From assembly GCA_902771725.1 (NCBI GenBank), contig CACXXT010000005.1:23607-87606 (forward strand): 64,000 nt of DNA, given 5' to 3'. Below are positions 9,580 to 19,600 of the stretch, one piece after another (the stretch's first letter is position 1; every line of letters begins with the position of its first letter). Below the pieces are notes generated by a model that saw only the letters and a program-made list of their open reading frames with translations, made no database searches and was not told the DNA's origin. This stretch comes from an uncultured Bacteroidales bacterium (lineage in GTDB: Bacteria; Bacteroidota; Bacteroidia; Bacteroidales; Bacteroidaceae). A program made the translations under genes and the position numbers.

Positions 9580-10383
9580 ATGAATCCTTATCTGAATTTC
9601 TCTCTCGAGGGCAAGGTAGCTCTCGTGACGGGTGCCAGCTACGGCATCGGATTCGCCATTGCCAGCGCTTTCGCTGAGCAGGGTGCCACCATCTGCTTCA
9701 ACGACATCAACCAGGAACTCGTGGACCGCGGACTGAAGTCCTACGAGGAGAAGGGCATCAAGGCCCACGGCTACGTCTGCGACGTTACGGACGAACCTGC
9801 CGTGCAGGCTCTGGTGAAGAAAATCAAGGAGGAAGTGGGCACCATCGACATCCTCGTCAACAATGCCGGCATCATCCGTCGTGTTCCCATGCACGAGATG
9901 GAAGCAGCAGACTTCCGCCGCGTCATCGACATCGACCTCAACGCTCCCTTCATCGTCTCCAAGGCTGTGCTGCCCGACATGATGGCCAAGGGTCATGGCA
10001 AGATCATCAACATCTGCTCGATGATGTCCGAGCTCGGTCGCGAGACTGTCAGCGCCTACGCTGCTGCCAAGGGTGGTCTGAAGATGCTCACCCGCAACAT
10101 CTGCTCCGAATATGGTGAGTACAACATCCAGTGCAACGGCATTGGCCCGGGCTACATCGCCACTCCCCAGACAGCTCCCCTGCGCGAGCGTCAGCCGGAC
10201 GGCAGCCGCCATCCCTTCGACACCTTCATCTGCGCCAAGACTCCTGCCGGCCGCTGGCTCGATCCTCAGGAGCTGACCGGTCCCGCCGTCTTCCTCGCTT
10301 CCGAGGCATCCAACGCCGTCAACGGTCACATCCTCTACGTCGATGGCGGCATCCTCGCTTACATCGGAAAGCAGCCCAAGTAA
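9580..10383 (+). CDS. Short-chain dehydrogenase, gluconate 5-dehydrogenase / KduD type
   Basis: 267 aa classical SDR. The NAD(P) motif TGASYGIG is at residues 17-24, NNAG at 94-97, and the catalytic set is Ser147 (ICS), Tyr160 and Lys164 (YAAAK). The C-terminal signature VFLASEASNAVNGHILYVDGG is typical of the family. Overall similarity is to gluconate 5-dehydrogenase and 2-deoxy-D-gluconate 3-dehydrogenase (KduD), which act on sugar acids from pectin or gluconate. No kduI or other sugar-acid gene is next to it, so the substrate stays open. The gene is monocistronic, with its own -7 box at 9513 and a terminator at 10420. Confidence 0.88.
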   Translation: MNPYLNFSLEGKVALVTGASYGIGFAIASAFAEQGATICFNDINQELVDRGLKSYEEKGIKAHGYVCDVTDEPAVQALVKKIKEEVGTIDILVNNAGIIRRVPMHEMEAADFRRVIDIDLNAPFIVSKAVLPDMMAKGHGKIINICSMMSELGRETVSAYAAAKGGLKMLTRNICSEYGEYNIQCNGIGPGYIATPQTAPLRERQPDGSRHPFDTFICAKTPAGRWLDPQELTGPAVFLASEASNAVNGHILYVDGGILAYIGKQPK

Positions 10384-10419
10384 AGAGGTTGTAAAAGAGA
10401 ACAGTAGATAGAATCCGCA

Positions 10420-10452
10420 GGGTAGCGCTCTTTTCTGGGCGCTGCCCTTTTT
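10420..10452 (+). terminator. Rho-independent terminator after the SDR gene
   Basis: GGGTAGCGC pairs with GCGCTGCCC (one G-U pair) and is followed by TTTTTG. Confidence 0.85.
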
Positions 10453-10482
10453 GTTTGCTCACCTAAATCACCAACAACAAAA

Positions 10483-10758
10483 AAAAACGGCTCATCTCAC
10501 GATGAACCGTTTTTAGCTATGAACAAATCTTTGTTTAAGTTTTCAGAATAACTTTTTCGGTGCTCACATGCACTTTAACCTTTTCTGTCGCATCACTGCG
10601 CCGGCAGGTCGGCTATTCTGCAATCAATTTACCTTAACTAACTTACCTAAAGTCAAGTAGCTTTCGCTACTCAGGGATGAAAACCTTTAAAACTAACCTA
10701 ATACCATGAAAAACCGTATATCTTTGAGTCTCGCGCTCGAGACGTCTTGTCTTGTTTT
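10483..10758 (-). ncRNA. Candidate non-coding RNA, about 275 nt, family not recognised
   Basis: The minus strand carries a promoter (TACCTTTG at 10766-10773), about 245 nt without a credible ORF, and a strong terminator: AAAAACGG-TTCATC stem (10483-10514), loop GTGA, and a run of eight T. Internal structure includes GTCTCG-AGCG-CGAGAC near the 5' end and a GTAGC-GAAA-GCTAC hairpin with a GNRA loop. I find none of the fixed motifs of tmRNA or RNase P. A 6S-type RNA is possible but not shown. The stretch between the SDR gene and nadB has no other gene; on the plus strand there is only a 27-codon reading frame at 10706, overlapping this RNA. Confidence 0.6.
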
Positions 10759-10765
10759 GACGGTG

Positions 10766-10773
10766 CAAAGGTA
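10766..10773 (-). promoter_or_regulatory. -7 box of the candidate ncRNA
   Basis: TACCTTTG preceded by CAGAAAGTCCG, the same 11 bases found before the -7 boxes at 20252 and 33000. Unlike those, it has no CTAGCTAG upstream. Confidence 0.6.
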
Positions 10774-10881
10774 CGGACTTTCTGTGTAACTTCTACACTA
10801 TTATCAAGAAAATCTTTCTTTTCTTCGCAATTTATTGTGTTTCCTTGACTTATGTCAACATAAGTGTTTGTTTTACACAAT

Positions 10882-12471
10882 TTATTTCTGGTCGTAGGCG
10901 TGTTTAGGGTAGTCCACGGTGTAGTGCAGACCGCGGCTCTCTTTGCGCTCTATGGCCTGCCGGGTGATGAGATACCCCACGTTGACCATGTTGCGGAGCT
11001 CGCAGATGTCCTTCGATGCCTTCACGCGCTTGAACAGTTCCTCCGTCTCCTCGTAGATGATGTCCAGACGCGTCCACGCGCGATGCAGACGCAGGTCCGA
11101 GCGCACGATGCCGACGTAGTTCGACATGATCTGTCCCACCTCGCGCATGTCCTGTGCGATGAGCACCTTCTCCTCGTTCGTCATCGTACCCTCGTCGTTC
11201 CATTCCGGCACCTGGTCGTTGAAGGCATACTCGTCGATGTGCGCTATGGAGTGCTCGGCAGCCTTGTCTGCATACACCACCGCTTCGATGAGCGAGTTCG
11301 AGGCCAGACGGTTGCCGCCGTGCAGACCCGTGCACGAACATTCGCCCACGGCATACAGGCGGTGGATGGTCGACTCCCCGTTCAGGTTCACCTGGATGCC
11401 TCCGCACATGTAGTGCGCACAGGGCACCACGGGAATCATCTGCTTCGTGATGTCGATGCCTATAGAGAGGCACTTCGCGTAGATGTTCGGGAAGTGATGC
11501 TTCGTCTCCTCCGCATCCTTGTGCGTCACGTCCAGACATACGTGCGTCAGGCCGTGGATTTTCATCTCCTTGTCGATGGCTCGGGCCACGATGTCGCGCG
11601 GTGCCAGCGAGAGCCGTTTGTCGTACTTCTGCATGAACTCCTCGCCGTTGGGCAGACGAAGGATGCCGCCGTAGCCTCGCATGGCCTCCGTGATGAGGTA
11701 GGCCGGATGCGTCTCTGCCGGGTTGTACAGCGCCGTGGGGTGGAACTGCACGAACTCCATGTCCTTCACGATACCCTTGGCACGATAGACCATGGCTATG
11801 CCGTCGCCCGTGGCGATATTCGGATTCGTCGTCGTGGCATAGACGGCACCCGTGCCTCCTGTGGCCATCAGCGTGACGCGTGAGAGGAAGGTGTCAATCT
11901 TCTGCGTGTCAGGGTCCAGGACGTAGGCCCCGTAGCACTCGATGTCCGTCATGTGGCGGTTCACCTCGCGCCCCAGGTGGTGCTGCGTGATGATCTCCAC
12001 GGCGAAGTGGTTCTCCAGCACCGTGATGCGCTTGTCTGCCCTCACGGCACGTATCAGCCCCTGCTGGATCTCGTGTCCTGTGTCGTCGGCATGATGCAGG
12101 ATGCGGAACTCCGAGTGTCCGCCCTCGCGATGGAGGTCGAACTCACCCTCCGCATTCTTGTCGAAGTTCACGCCCCAGCGCACCAGGTCTGCGATGCCCT
12201 TCGGAGCGTTCCTCACCACCTGTTCCACGGCCTGCGGGTCCGAGATGAAGTCCCCTGCCACCATGGTGTCGTGGATATGCTTCTCGAAGTTGTCCACCTT
12301 CAGGTTAGTAACACTGGCCACGCCACCCTGAGCCTTGTCCGTATTGGCCTCGTCGATGGTGGTCTTGCAGATGAGGGCGACCTTGCCCTTGCCGCTCTGA
12401 GCGACCTTCAGGGCATAACTCATTCCGGCCACGCCCGAGCCGATGATGAGGAAGTCGAATTTGCGAATCAC
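10882..12471 (-). CDS. nadB: L-aspartate oxidase NadB
   Basis: Oxidises L-aspartate to iminoaspartate with FAD, the first step of de novo NAD synthesis, feeding NadA. 529 aa, full length. The FAD-binding GSGVAGMSYALKVAQ is at residues 12-26, and family motifs include DKAQGGVASV, REGGHSEFRILHHADDTGHE and CAHYMCGGIQVN with GLHGGNRLASNSLIEAVVY. The start is a GTG (codon 12469-12471): the frame meets a stop 15 bp upstream and offers no ATG. The leader of about 130 nt is filled with direct repeats, and a -7 box is at 12611-12618. The rare start and repeat-rich leader suggest translation may be limited. Confidence 0.96.
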   Translation of the reverse strand: MIRKFDFLIIGSGVAGMSYALKVAQSGKGKVALICKTTIDEANTDKAQGGVASVTNLKVDNFEKHIHDTMVAGDFISDPQAVEQVVRNAPKGIADLVRWGVNFDKNAEGEFDLHREGGHSEFRILHHADDTGHEIQQGLIRAVRADKRITVLENHFAVEIITQHHLGREVNRHMTDIECYGAYVLDPDTQKIDTFLSRVTLMATGGTGAVYATTTNPNIATGDGIAMVYRAKGIVKDMEFVQFHPTALYNPAETHPAYLITEAMRGYGGILRLPNGEEFMQKYDKRLSLAPRDIVARAIDKEMKIHGLTHVCLDVTHKDAEETKHHFPNIYAKCLSIGIDITKQMIPVVPCAHYMCGGIQVNLNGESTIHRLYAVGECSCTGLHGGNRLASNSLIEAVVYADKAAEHSIAHIDEYAFNDQVPEWNDEGTMTNEEKVLIAQDMREVGQIMSNYVGIVRSDLRLHRAWTRLDIIYEETEELFKRVKASKDICELRNMVNVGYLITRQAIERKESRGLHYTVDYPKHAYDQK

Positions 12472-12474
12472 GAT

Positions 12475-12595
12475 AGTCTCTGTTTACGAGTTATTATTTT
12501 TTTGAGAAAGTCTCTGTTTTTTTGAGAAAGTCTCTGTTTACGAGTTATTATTTCTGAGAAAGTCTCTGTTTCTCTGTTTTTTTGAGATAGTCAGT
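12475..12595 (-). repeat. Direct repeats filling the nadB leader
   Basis: AGTCTCTGTTTACGAGTTAT (plus-strand reading) and its next five bases occur at 12475 and again at 12529, 54 bp apart. Shorter AGTCTCTGTTT copies with GAGAA spacers lie at about 12509 and 12560. All of this is transcribed between the -7 box and the nadB GTG. Confidence 0.85.
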
Positions 12596-12610
12596 TTACT
12601 ATTGTCGCTG

Positions 12611-12618
12611 CAAAAGTA
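12611..12618 (-). promoter_or_regulatory. -7 box of nadB
   Basis: TACTTTTG on the minus strand. The transcription start would be near 12603. Confidence 0.6.
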
Positions 12619-12670
12619 CACATTCTTCCCCGTCCAGCCAAATTTTTCCCCCATTTTTTCCCATCGAGCC

Positions 12671-12724
12671 TCCGATTTCGCAAATGATATACTGATATAC
12701 TGGTATACTGGTATACTGATATAC
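12671..12724 (+). repeat. Intergenic element copy 1 (TCCGATTTCGCAAA + 8-bp repeats)
   Basis: TCCGATTTCGCAAA is followed by five units of TGATATAC/TGGTATAC and a degenerate sixth. This is the longest of six copies in the window (others at 20156, 30249, 36537, 38126 and 54464). It is downstream of the first Sel1 gene and marks the left edge of the accessory region. Confidence 0.9.
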
Positions 12725-12755
12725 AGAAATACGAACGTGCACCCTCGAAACCCAC

Positions 12756-12794
12756 AATCCCCGCTGGCCTACGAACGAGGACCCAGCGGGGATT
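12756..12794. terminator. Perfect 12-bp hairpin downstream of the Sel1 gene
   Basis: AATCCCCGCTGG (12756-12767) pairs fully with CCAGCGGGGATT (12783-12794). It lies between the Sel1 stop and repeat copy 1. The T-run after it is weak, so a terminator role is likely but not certain. Confidence 0.6.
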
Positions 12795-12832
12795 ATCGTA
12801 AGATTTGCTCTTGCAGTTATTGTTGGGGCCGG

Positions 12833-15109
12833 TTATTCATTGGCCAGGCTGTCATCGTCCCAGATCTCCAGCTTCTTTTCAAACCTTTGCAGGAACTTGC
12901 CGTAGTCGGCGGTTCGATGCCTATATTCATCGAACTTTTTCATGTGTGCCAGAGTTGGCAGGTTACGAGCATATTGCTGCAGTTCCTCCGGGATAATGAT
13001 TTGCTGCGGGCTGGCAGCTATGTATCTTATGTTAACTTCTCCACTTGCTCTTCTCACACCGAAGAGTCCCAGTTCGTCTTCGTTCATGCTTTCGCGTAAA
13101 TGAAGTCTGGTTCTTCCGAATTCGTTGGAATATTTTTGTGGGTCGTAATGATAATTTCCGTCATATATGAAGTCGTCAATCCATTTTTCCACATCGCTGG
13201 TTCGCATTTTAGTAAAAATGGCCAAGCTGATGAGCCGCTCTCTGGCATAGCAGAAGTAGGGGGCCATCAGTCCAGGCATGGAGTATTTATTGGATGCGAA
13301 GAACATCAGCAGCATATAGCAGAACTTCTGGCGGGAAGAATTGAATTGGACCTCTTCCTCGTTGCCGTCGGCATGGTGGATAAAGATGTGGTAATCCCCC
13401 ATCCTAGTGCATTTGCCTCTCCTAATTTCAAGTCGGTAATTGTGATTGCACGCGCCCTCGACCTCTGCTATCAGTTCGTTCAGCGCCCTGCCCTCGCCCT
13501 TGTAGCCCAGCTTTTCTGCCATTCGTAGCATAGGCATTGTCTTGTATGGGTCAGCCTTGCCGACACCCTTTTTGGCATAGTAAAGGAGGCCTAGGAGATA
13601 GTATGCTCTGGCATAGAGTTTCAGTTTTTCCTCATCCAGAGGATTCTCCCACTCTGAGTATCGTCCAGGTCCTTCTCTGAAGATAGCAAACACATGGTTC
13701 TCGCGGTATTTTTTCTCGTAGTAGCATACGGATTCCAGGATCTCGCTAGCCCGATTAAAGTCGCATTTCGTTCCCCATCCTTCTATCAGGCACTCTGCCA
13801 TCGAGACCTTAGCTTCGAGGTCATCCTGTGCTGCTCCCTCTTGATAAAGTTGGAAGGCTTTCTTCTGATCCTGTTCTACTCCCAGTCCTTTAAGGTAGCA
13901 ATGTCCTAGAGGTGCAAAGGCGCCACTGTAACCGTTCTTCCAGCTTTCCTCCAGCCAGCGCACAGCTAGCGAGTAGTTCTTTGTTACAATCTTGCCCTGC
14001 ATATACATCTTGCCGAGAATGGCCTGACTGATGAAATTACCCAGATAAGCTGCCTTGTTGTGGTACTCTGCAGCTTTCCACAGGTCCTGTTTCGCACCTC
14101 TTCCTTTCTGGTAGACTATTCCCAGATTGCAGAGCCCGGAGGGGTCCATCCGGTCGGCAGCCATGGAAAAATAATTAGAGGCTATATTGGAGTCCGCGAT
14201 TTTGCCCAATCCAAAATAATATAAAATACCTATGTAGTTTTGAGCGTAGATATGACCTTTATCTGCGGCATCCTCAAACCAATTGGCAGCTTCAAAATAA
14301 TCCTGTTCCAGTCCGATGAGGGGTAATCCGAAACAATGGAAATATCCCATCCAGAATATAGCATCCGGATCCTCACGGAGGACGGCACGTTTTCTAATTT
14401 CATTGTATGCTTCACTAAGGTAAGTCTTAGCCTTATCCAGATCCTTATCGACGCCAAGCCCCTCCTCATAGCATGCAGAGAGATACAGCTTGCTGATGGG
14501 ATTGCCCTCTTCGGCAGCCCGCTGGAAGTAATGGAACGCTCTGTCCCTGTTTTGTCCCACGAGATAGCCGTAGTAGTACAGATTCCCTAGGGAAATGAAG
14601 GCTTCGGAGCACCCCTTTTCTGCAGCGCGCTCCAGCCACGAAAGGGCTTTCGTTACATTCCTGGACACACCCGTTCCAGAGGTATAGCACATCCCGATGC
14701 TATACATGGCACCTGTATCGCCGGCTTCAGCGGCTTGCTCATAGAAGTATGCTGCTCGTTCCAGATTAAGTTCCACACCCTCGCCCCAGTAGTAGCATCT
14801 CCCAAGAGTTGCCATGCATGAGGCATCTCCTAACTCAGCTCCTTTACGGTAGTAATAGAAAGCTTTTTCGTAGTCTTGGCCAACCTCTTCGCCTTTAAAG
14901 TACCTATTGCCCAGTTCCAAGCATGCGCGAGGTTCTCCCTGTTCTGCCCATTTCTCTAGGGAGAGATAATGGATTTTTCTTTCAATATGATGATTTGAAG
15001 GTTGTATGGGAAAATAAAAAATTCTAGAAGGTAAACCTCTTAAAACACCATAAAAGAGATCCTCGTTTGTTGCGAAGAAATCCCTATATCCTCTTCTAAT
15101 TTTTGCCAT
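12833..15109 (-). CDS. Sel1-repeat protein with unknown C-terminal domain (paralogue 1)
   Basis: 758 aa from the ATG at 15109, chosen because it matches in position the start of the paralogue at 33178 behind an identical promoter. Residues about 55-530 are Sel1-like (TPR-type) helical repeats, e.g. ALGRCYYWGEGVELNLERAA and SIGMCYTSGTGVSRNVTKAL, which usually serve protein-protein contacts. There is no signal peptide, so it should be cytoplasmic. The last 190 residues are not Sel1: from YHIFIHHADGNEEEVQFNS through WIDDFIYDGNYHYDPQKY to the end they match the C-terminus of the paralogue closely. I do not recognise this domain. The gene is divergent from sbcDC. Confidence 0.88.
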   Translation of the reverse strand: MAKIRRGYRDFFATNEDLFYGVLRGLPSRIFYFPIQPSNHHIERKIHYLSLEKWAEQGEPRACLELGNRYFKGEEVGQDYEKAFYYYRKGAELGDASCMATLGRCYYWGEGVELNLERAAYFYEQAAEAGDTGAMYSIGMCYTSGTGVSRNVTKALSWLERAAEKGCSEAFISLGNLYYYGYLVGQNRDRAFHYFQRAAEEGNPISKLYLSACYEEGLGVDKDLDKAKTYLSEAYNEIRKRAVLREDPDAIFWMGYFHCFGLPLIGLEQDYFEAANWFEDAADKGHIYAQNYIGILYYFGLGKIADSNIASNYFSMAADRMDPSGLCNLGIVYQKGRGAKQDLWKAAEYHNKAAYLGNFISQAILGKMYMQGKIVTKNYSLAVRWLEESWKNGYSGAFAPLGHCYLKGLGVEQDQKKAFQLYQEGAAQDDLEAKVSMAECLIEGWGTKCDFNRASEILESVCYYEKKYRENHVFAIFREGPGRYSEWENPLDEEKLKLYARAYYLLGLLYYAKKGVGKADPYKTMPMLRMAEKLGYKGEGRALNELIAEVEGACNHNYRLEIRRGKCTRMGDYHIFIHHADGNEEEVQFNSSRQKFCYMLLMFFASNKYSMPGLMAPYFCYARERLISLAIFTKMRTSDVEKWIDDFIYDGNYHYDPQKYSNEFGRTRLHLRESMNEDELGLFGVRRASGEVNIRYIAASPQQIIIPEELQQYARNLPTLAHMKKFDEYRHRTADYGKFLQRFEKKLEIWDDDSLANE

Positions 15110-15135
15110 AATCCAAATTATTTTTTCGTTTTTTG

Positions 15136-15167
15136 CAAAAATAGCAGAAACAATCCGACGGGGCAAG
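15136..15167 (-). promoter_or_regulatory. Promoter of Sel1 paralogue 1
   Basis: TATTTTTG (-7, 15136-15143) with TTG 20 bp upstream. The 32 bases are identical to the promoter at 33121-33152 in front of the second Sel1 gene. Confidence 0.8.
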
Positions 15168-15243
15168 CGCCAGGTTGGCTTTTTTGCCAAAAATATGCCA
15201 AAGAAAATAAATAGCGAGGAAAAAAACACGAAAGAAGTATGTT

Positions 15244-15288
15244 CTAGCTAGCACTATGATTTTGTTTCAACAGAAGTTCGTACCTTTG
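15244..15288 (+). promoter_or_regulatory. CTAGCTAG-type promoter of sbcDC
   Basis: CTAGCTAG (15244-15251), 29 bp, then TACCTTTG (15281-15288). Same arrangement as at 20215, 33000 and 54413. The -33 TTG is displaced here (16 bp from the -7 box rather than 20). Confidence 0.75.
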
Positions 15289-15345
15289 CCCCCGAAATCA
15301 CAAGGTTTCGCCTCAGAATGATTAACCACTAAATATAAATAAGGT

Positions 15346-16644
15346 ATGATGAAACTACTGCACACAGCCGACCTGCATCTGGGTCAGATACTCTATCAGA
15401 ACTACGACCGCAGCGATGAGCATGCCCACTTCTTCCGTCAGCTGCAGCGCTGGTGCGAGACGGAGCATCCCGATGTTCTCCTCGTCAGCGGCGACGTGTT
15501 CGACATCCAATACCCCTCTGCCGCCGTGAAGAAGACATTTACGGACTACTTTGTCGATCTCTACCGCTCCTGCCCCTGGCTGCATATCGTCATCACGGCC
15601 GGCAACCACGACTCTGCCTCCCGCATCCAGGCCGACAGTTCCGTGTGGCAGCTGGCCAACGTCCACCTCGTGGGAGTGCCGCCAGCAACCAATGTCAGCG
15701 CAGACGACGCCAGCTGGCAGGATCAGTACATCGTCCGACTCGACTGCGGCTACGTCGTCGCCCTGCCTTATATGTCCGGCGACCGCAAGGCCGTGGTGCA
15801 GTCCCTCCTCGACACCGTAGCTCGTGAGAATCAGTCCCACCTGCCCGTAGTCCTGATGGCACATCAGGCTATCAAAGACGCAGAGGTCACCGGACATCCC
15901 TTCGACGTCGGCACCCTTCGGACGCTCGAGGTCAGCGCTCTCGGCGAGGGCTATGACTACCTTGCCCTCGGACATTTCCACATGCCCCAGACCCTGGGTC
16001 ATCCCACCGAGGGCTTCCTGCAGACAGCCACCTACGATGCTCCCGTGGCGAGATATTCGGGCAGCGCGCTGCACGTCAGCTGCGACGAGACCTACCCCCA
16101 CTCCGTCAGCCTCGTGGAGATAGACCGCCACGGAGGACAGGTCGCCGTCCGCCAGCTGCGCATCGACGAGCTGCGCCACTTCTATGTCCTGCCGCAGGAC
16201 GACAGCTCCTTCACCTCCTCCGACGAGGCCCTTGAAGGCCTGAAAGCCCTTATTGCAGACAGCCCGCGAGGCTACTTCCGCTTCCGCTTCGAGCACAATG
16301 CCGTACTGCCCCCGAATTTCAGTCAGATGGTTTATGACATCCTGCAACCCCTTAAGGAGGAATGGCGCTTCAACCCCAAGATGATCTGGACGGGAGAAAC
16401 AGCCGACACCGCCAGTCAGGAGAAAGAACAGAAATTCGAAGTCGCTGAACTCCAGCAGATGACAGACCCCATGCAGTTCATAGAGCGGACGAAAGACCAG
16501 TATCCCGACCTGGAGCTGGAGGACGTCCGCCAGGCCTTCGAGGACGTCCGCATGGAACTGGAGCGGATGCGGGAAGAGAAAGAGCATGGCAAAACCGCCA
16601 ACTCCCGGAATTCATCCACCGACACTAACCTCCAAAACGAATAA
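15346..16644 (+). CDS. sbcD: Exonuclease subunit SbcD
   Basis: 432 aa Mre11-type calcineurin-like phosphoesterase, the nuclease of the SbcCD complex that opens hairpins and blocked DNA ends. The five metal-binding motifs are present in order: TADLHLG (Asp9, His11), SGDVFD, TAGNHDSA, MAHQAI and LGHFHMP. The C-terminal part (about 290-400) is the capping region, followed by a charged tail. Two consecutive ATGs (15346 and 15349) could start it. sbcC follows after 10 bp. It is transcribed from the CTAGCTAG-type promoter at 15244-15288. Confidence 0.95.
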   Translation: MMKLLHTADLHLGQILYQNYDRSDEHAHFFRQLQRWCETEHPDVLLVSGDVFDIQYPSAAVKKTFTDYFVDLYRSCPWLHIVITAGNHDSASRIQADSSVWQLANVHLVGVPPATNVSADDASWQDQYIVRLDCGYVVALPYMSGDRKAVVQSLLDTVARENQSHLPVVLMAHQAIKDAEVTGHPFDVGTLRTLEVSALGEGYDYLALGHFHMPQTLGHPTEGFLQTATYDAPVARYSGSALHVSCDETYPHSVSLVEIDRHGGQVAVRQLRIDELRHFYVLPQDDSSFTSSDEALEGLKALIADSPRGYFRFRFEHNAVLPPNFSQMVYDILQPLKEEWRFNPKMIWTGETADTASQEKEQKFEVAELQQMTDPMQFIERTKDQYPDLELEDVRQAFEDVRMELERMREEKEHGKTANSRNSSTDTNLQNE

Positions 16645-16654
16645 CCATAGCACT

Positions 16655-19600
16655 ATGAAACTGAAAGAACTCCATATCCGCAACATCGCCTCCATCGAGA
16701 GCGCTGACATCGATTTCGAGAACGGGCTGAACGATGCCGTCACAGGCACCCCAGCCCCCATCTTCCTGATCTCCGGCGAGACGGGAGCCGGCAAGTCCGT
16801 CATCCTGGACGCCATCTCCTTGGCGCTGTACAAGAAAACACCCCGAACCGTCGGCGTAGCAAACTCCATGAATAACGATTACCCTGATGCCACAGGCGAG
16901 ACCATCCGTGTAGCAAGTATCGAGCAGTACACCCGCATCGGCATCTCTGAGCGCGATGAGTGCTACAGCGAAGTGGTCTTTGAGGGCAACGACGGCAGGG
17001 ACTATCATGCACGTCTGTCGCTCGGCATGATGAGGTCACGGGGCAACGAGACCCTCAAGCTGAAGCACAGGCCCAGCGTGTGGGAGTATCGCATCGACGA
17101 CGGCGACTGGATAAGGGACAATAGTGGAAAGGTGGTGCAGCAGGCCGTGGGACTCAGCTTCCAGCAGTTCGGACGCATGGCCATGCTGGCACAAGGCCAG
17201 TTTGCCAACTTCCTCACGGGCGACAAGAAAGAGCGCGAGGCCATTCTGGAACAGCTCACCAACACAGAACACTTCACTGCCTACGGCGAAGCCATCAACC
17301 GCCTGTTCAATAAGGCAAAGACAGTTAAGCAGCAGATCCAGACCCGCCTCGAAACCGAACTGCCCCACACACTCAGCGAGGAGGAACTGGCACAGATTCA
17401 GCAAGAGCAGCAGGAAAACCAGCAGAAGCGGACGGCCCTCGACCAGAGGCTGACGGTCCTGGACACCCAGCTGCGGCTGGTGGACCAGGTGCTGCAAGGC
17501 GAACGCATCCTGGAAGAATCCCGCAAGAAAGTACAGCAGCAAGAGGCCATCGTGGCGGGCGAAGAGTACCAGTGCAGCAAGACCCTCATCACGGACTGGG
17601 ATGCCACCACACAGCAGCGCCAGCAGTTCCTCCAGCTCCAGCATGCCCGGGAAGAAGAGCAGACCGCACACACAGGCCTGCAGACCTTGCAGGAAACTTT
17701 CCTCCGGCTCTGTGCAGATCTGGCCTTTCGCCAGAACCAGCTCGGTTCCCTGGCAGAGGAGATCCGGCAGCTCGAGGGCTGGATGAAGCAGCGCCAGCAG
17801 CACGACACCTTGTATTCCAGGGCGCATGAAACCGAGGCCCGGATCCAGCAGTACCTCAGCGCACGGAAGAAGTCCGGCGAGCTGACCGCCTCCCTGGAGA
17901 AGGAACATGCCAGGACCGGAGGACTCAGGCAGCACGTGGAGCAAGCCCTCACCCAAGTCAGCGAAGCCGGACAGGCTGTCAAGGCCAAGGAGGCAGAGAT
18001 TGATGCCCTCCGACGCAAGCGCGAAGCCATGGACCCGCAGAAGGTCAACGACCAGCTGAGCAAGGCTGAGGCAGACAGGCACGCCCTTGAGATTCTGCTG
18101 GAGGCATGGAAGACACTGCAGGAAGAACAACAGCATGCCGGGCAGCTCCGCAAAGAAATCGAAGCCGTGCAGGAGGCTCTGCAGCGAGACAAGACTCTCT
18201 GCGACCAGGCCACGGAAGACTACAATACCAAGTTGGCGGCTGCTGATGCTGCCGGAAAGCGGCTGACGACCATGCAGATGAGTGTGAGCGAGACCATCGT
18301 CAACCTGCGCCGTCGAATGCACAATGAACATACGGACATCTGTCCCCTCTGTGGACAGCCTGTCGACCACGCCCTCCTCGACGACGACTTCCAGGGCATC
18401 CTCACTCCCCTGGAACAGGAACAGCAGCAGGCCGCGGCAGCGCTGCAGAAAGCCTCGGAACGGCTGGATGCATTGAAAAAGACCTATGCCGGGAAACAGG
18501 GAGCCCTGCAGGAACGGCAGAAGCAGCTGACCCTGGCAGACCAGAAGAATAAAGCCACCCGCGAACGCATCATCGGGCAGGCATTCGAGGCAAAATTCGA
18601 CACCCACGAACCTCTCGACGGACAGGTCAGTGCAGCCCTGCAAAAGCTGGATGCAGAGATCGGGGCGCTGCAGGCCGCCCAGCGCGAAGCAGAGCGGTTG
18701 CAGGGAGAAATCAACCGCCTGACAGGAGAAAAGAAACCCCTGGACACCCGCAAACTCGAAGCAGAGAAAGCCAAAGTCAGGGCTGATGGTGAGCTCAATG
18801 CCAATGCCAACGAGATCTCGCGACTGGAGAAAGAGTGCCAGCGCATAGCACAGGAGTGCTCCGAACAAGAACAGGCGATTAGCTACCAGCTGGCAGGCTA
18901 TGCCGAGGACTGGAAGACCGACGCGGAGGCTACCATGAAGAACCTCAGGAAGGAGGCAGAAGAATACAACCGGCAGAAGGAACAACTACGGGAACACCTG
19001 CAGCGGAGGACATCGGACGAGAGCCGCATAGCCACCCTCACCAAGCACCGCCAGGACATCCTTGCTACCTGCCCGGAATGGCCGTCGGAAGCCCAGCCCC
19101 AGAGCTTCGCCTGCGAAGACATCCATGTGGAATGGACAGACCTGCTGGGCAAGGCTTCGGCATTCGTCGCCACACTCGAGAGATGCCATGCCGACATCAC
19201 CCGGGCCGAAGCATTCCTGTCCGCCTACTATCAGCTGACAGGCAAGACCGAGCAGACATTACTAGCACTGACAACGCAGGAACAGCAAGTGGTGGAAGCC
19301 CGCCGCTTCGTCACAGATATCGATACCAGACTGCACTCTTTCAAGGATGATATCGCGGCGGCTCAGAACAGGATCAATGCCGCCTTGCAGGAACTCGGAA
19401 TCGCCGACCGCACGGCCTTGCCCGACAAGCAGAAGCTCGAGGAGGAAAGGACATCCACCAACACCGCCAGGGATGAGATCCTGGGCATGCTGGGGCAGGT
19501 AAAAATCCGCCTGGAGGCACATCAGCAAAGCGCCGAGACACTGAAGAAGCTGAAGGCACAGCTGGATGAAGCCGAGCAGCAGTTCAATCGGTGGAAACGC

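Noticed and set aside
10706..10789. 27-codon plus-strand ORF (MKNRISLSLALETS...)
   Set aside because: It lies over the minus-strand promoter and the 5' hairpin of the candidate ncRNA; composition and context favour the RNA.
10864..11883. Plus-strand frame opposite nadB
   Set aside because: His/Arg/Val-rich shadow; NadB motifs are continuous on the minus strand.
12671..12724. Possible CRISPR array from the short tandem units
   Set aside because: Units are 8 bp, directly adjacent and without spacers, and no cas genes are present.
17036..18985. 649-codon open frame on the minus strand inside sbcC
   Set aside because: Leu/Phe-rich translation with no motif; sbcC on the plus strand has all its motifs across this stretch.
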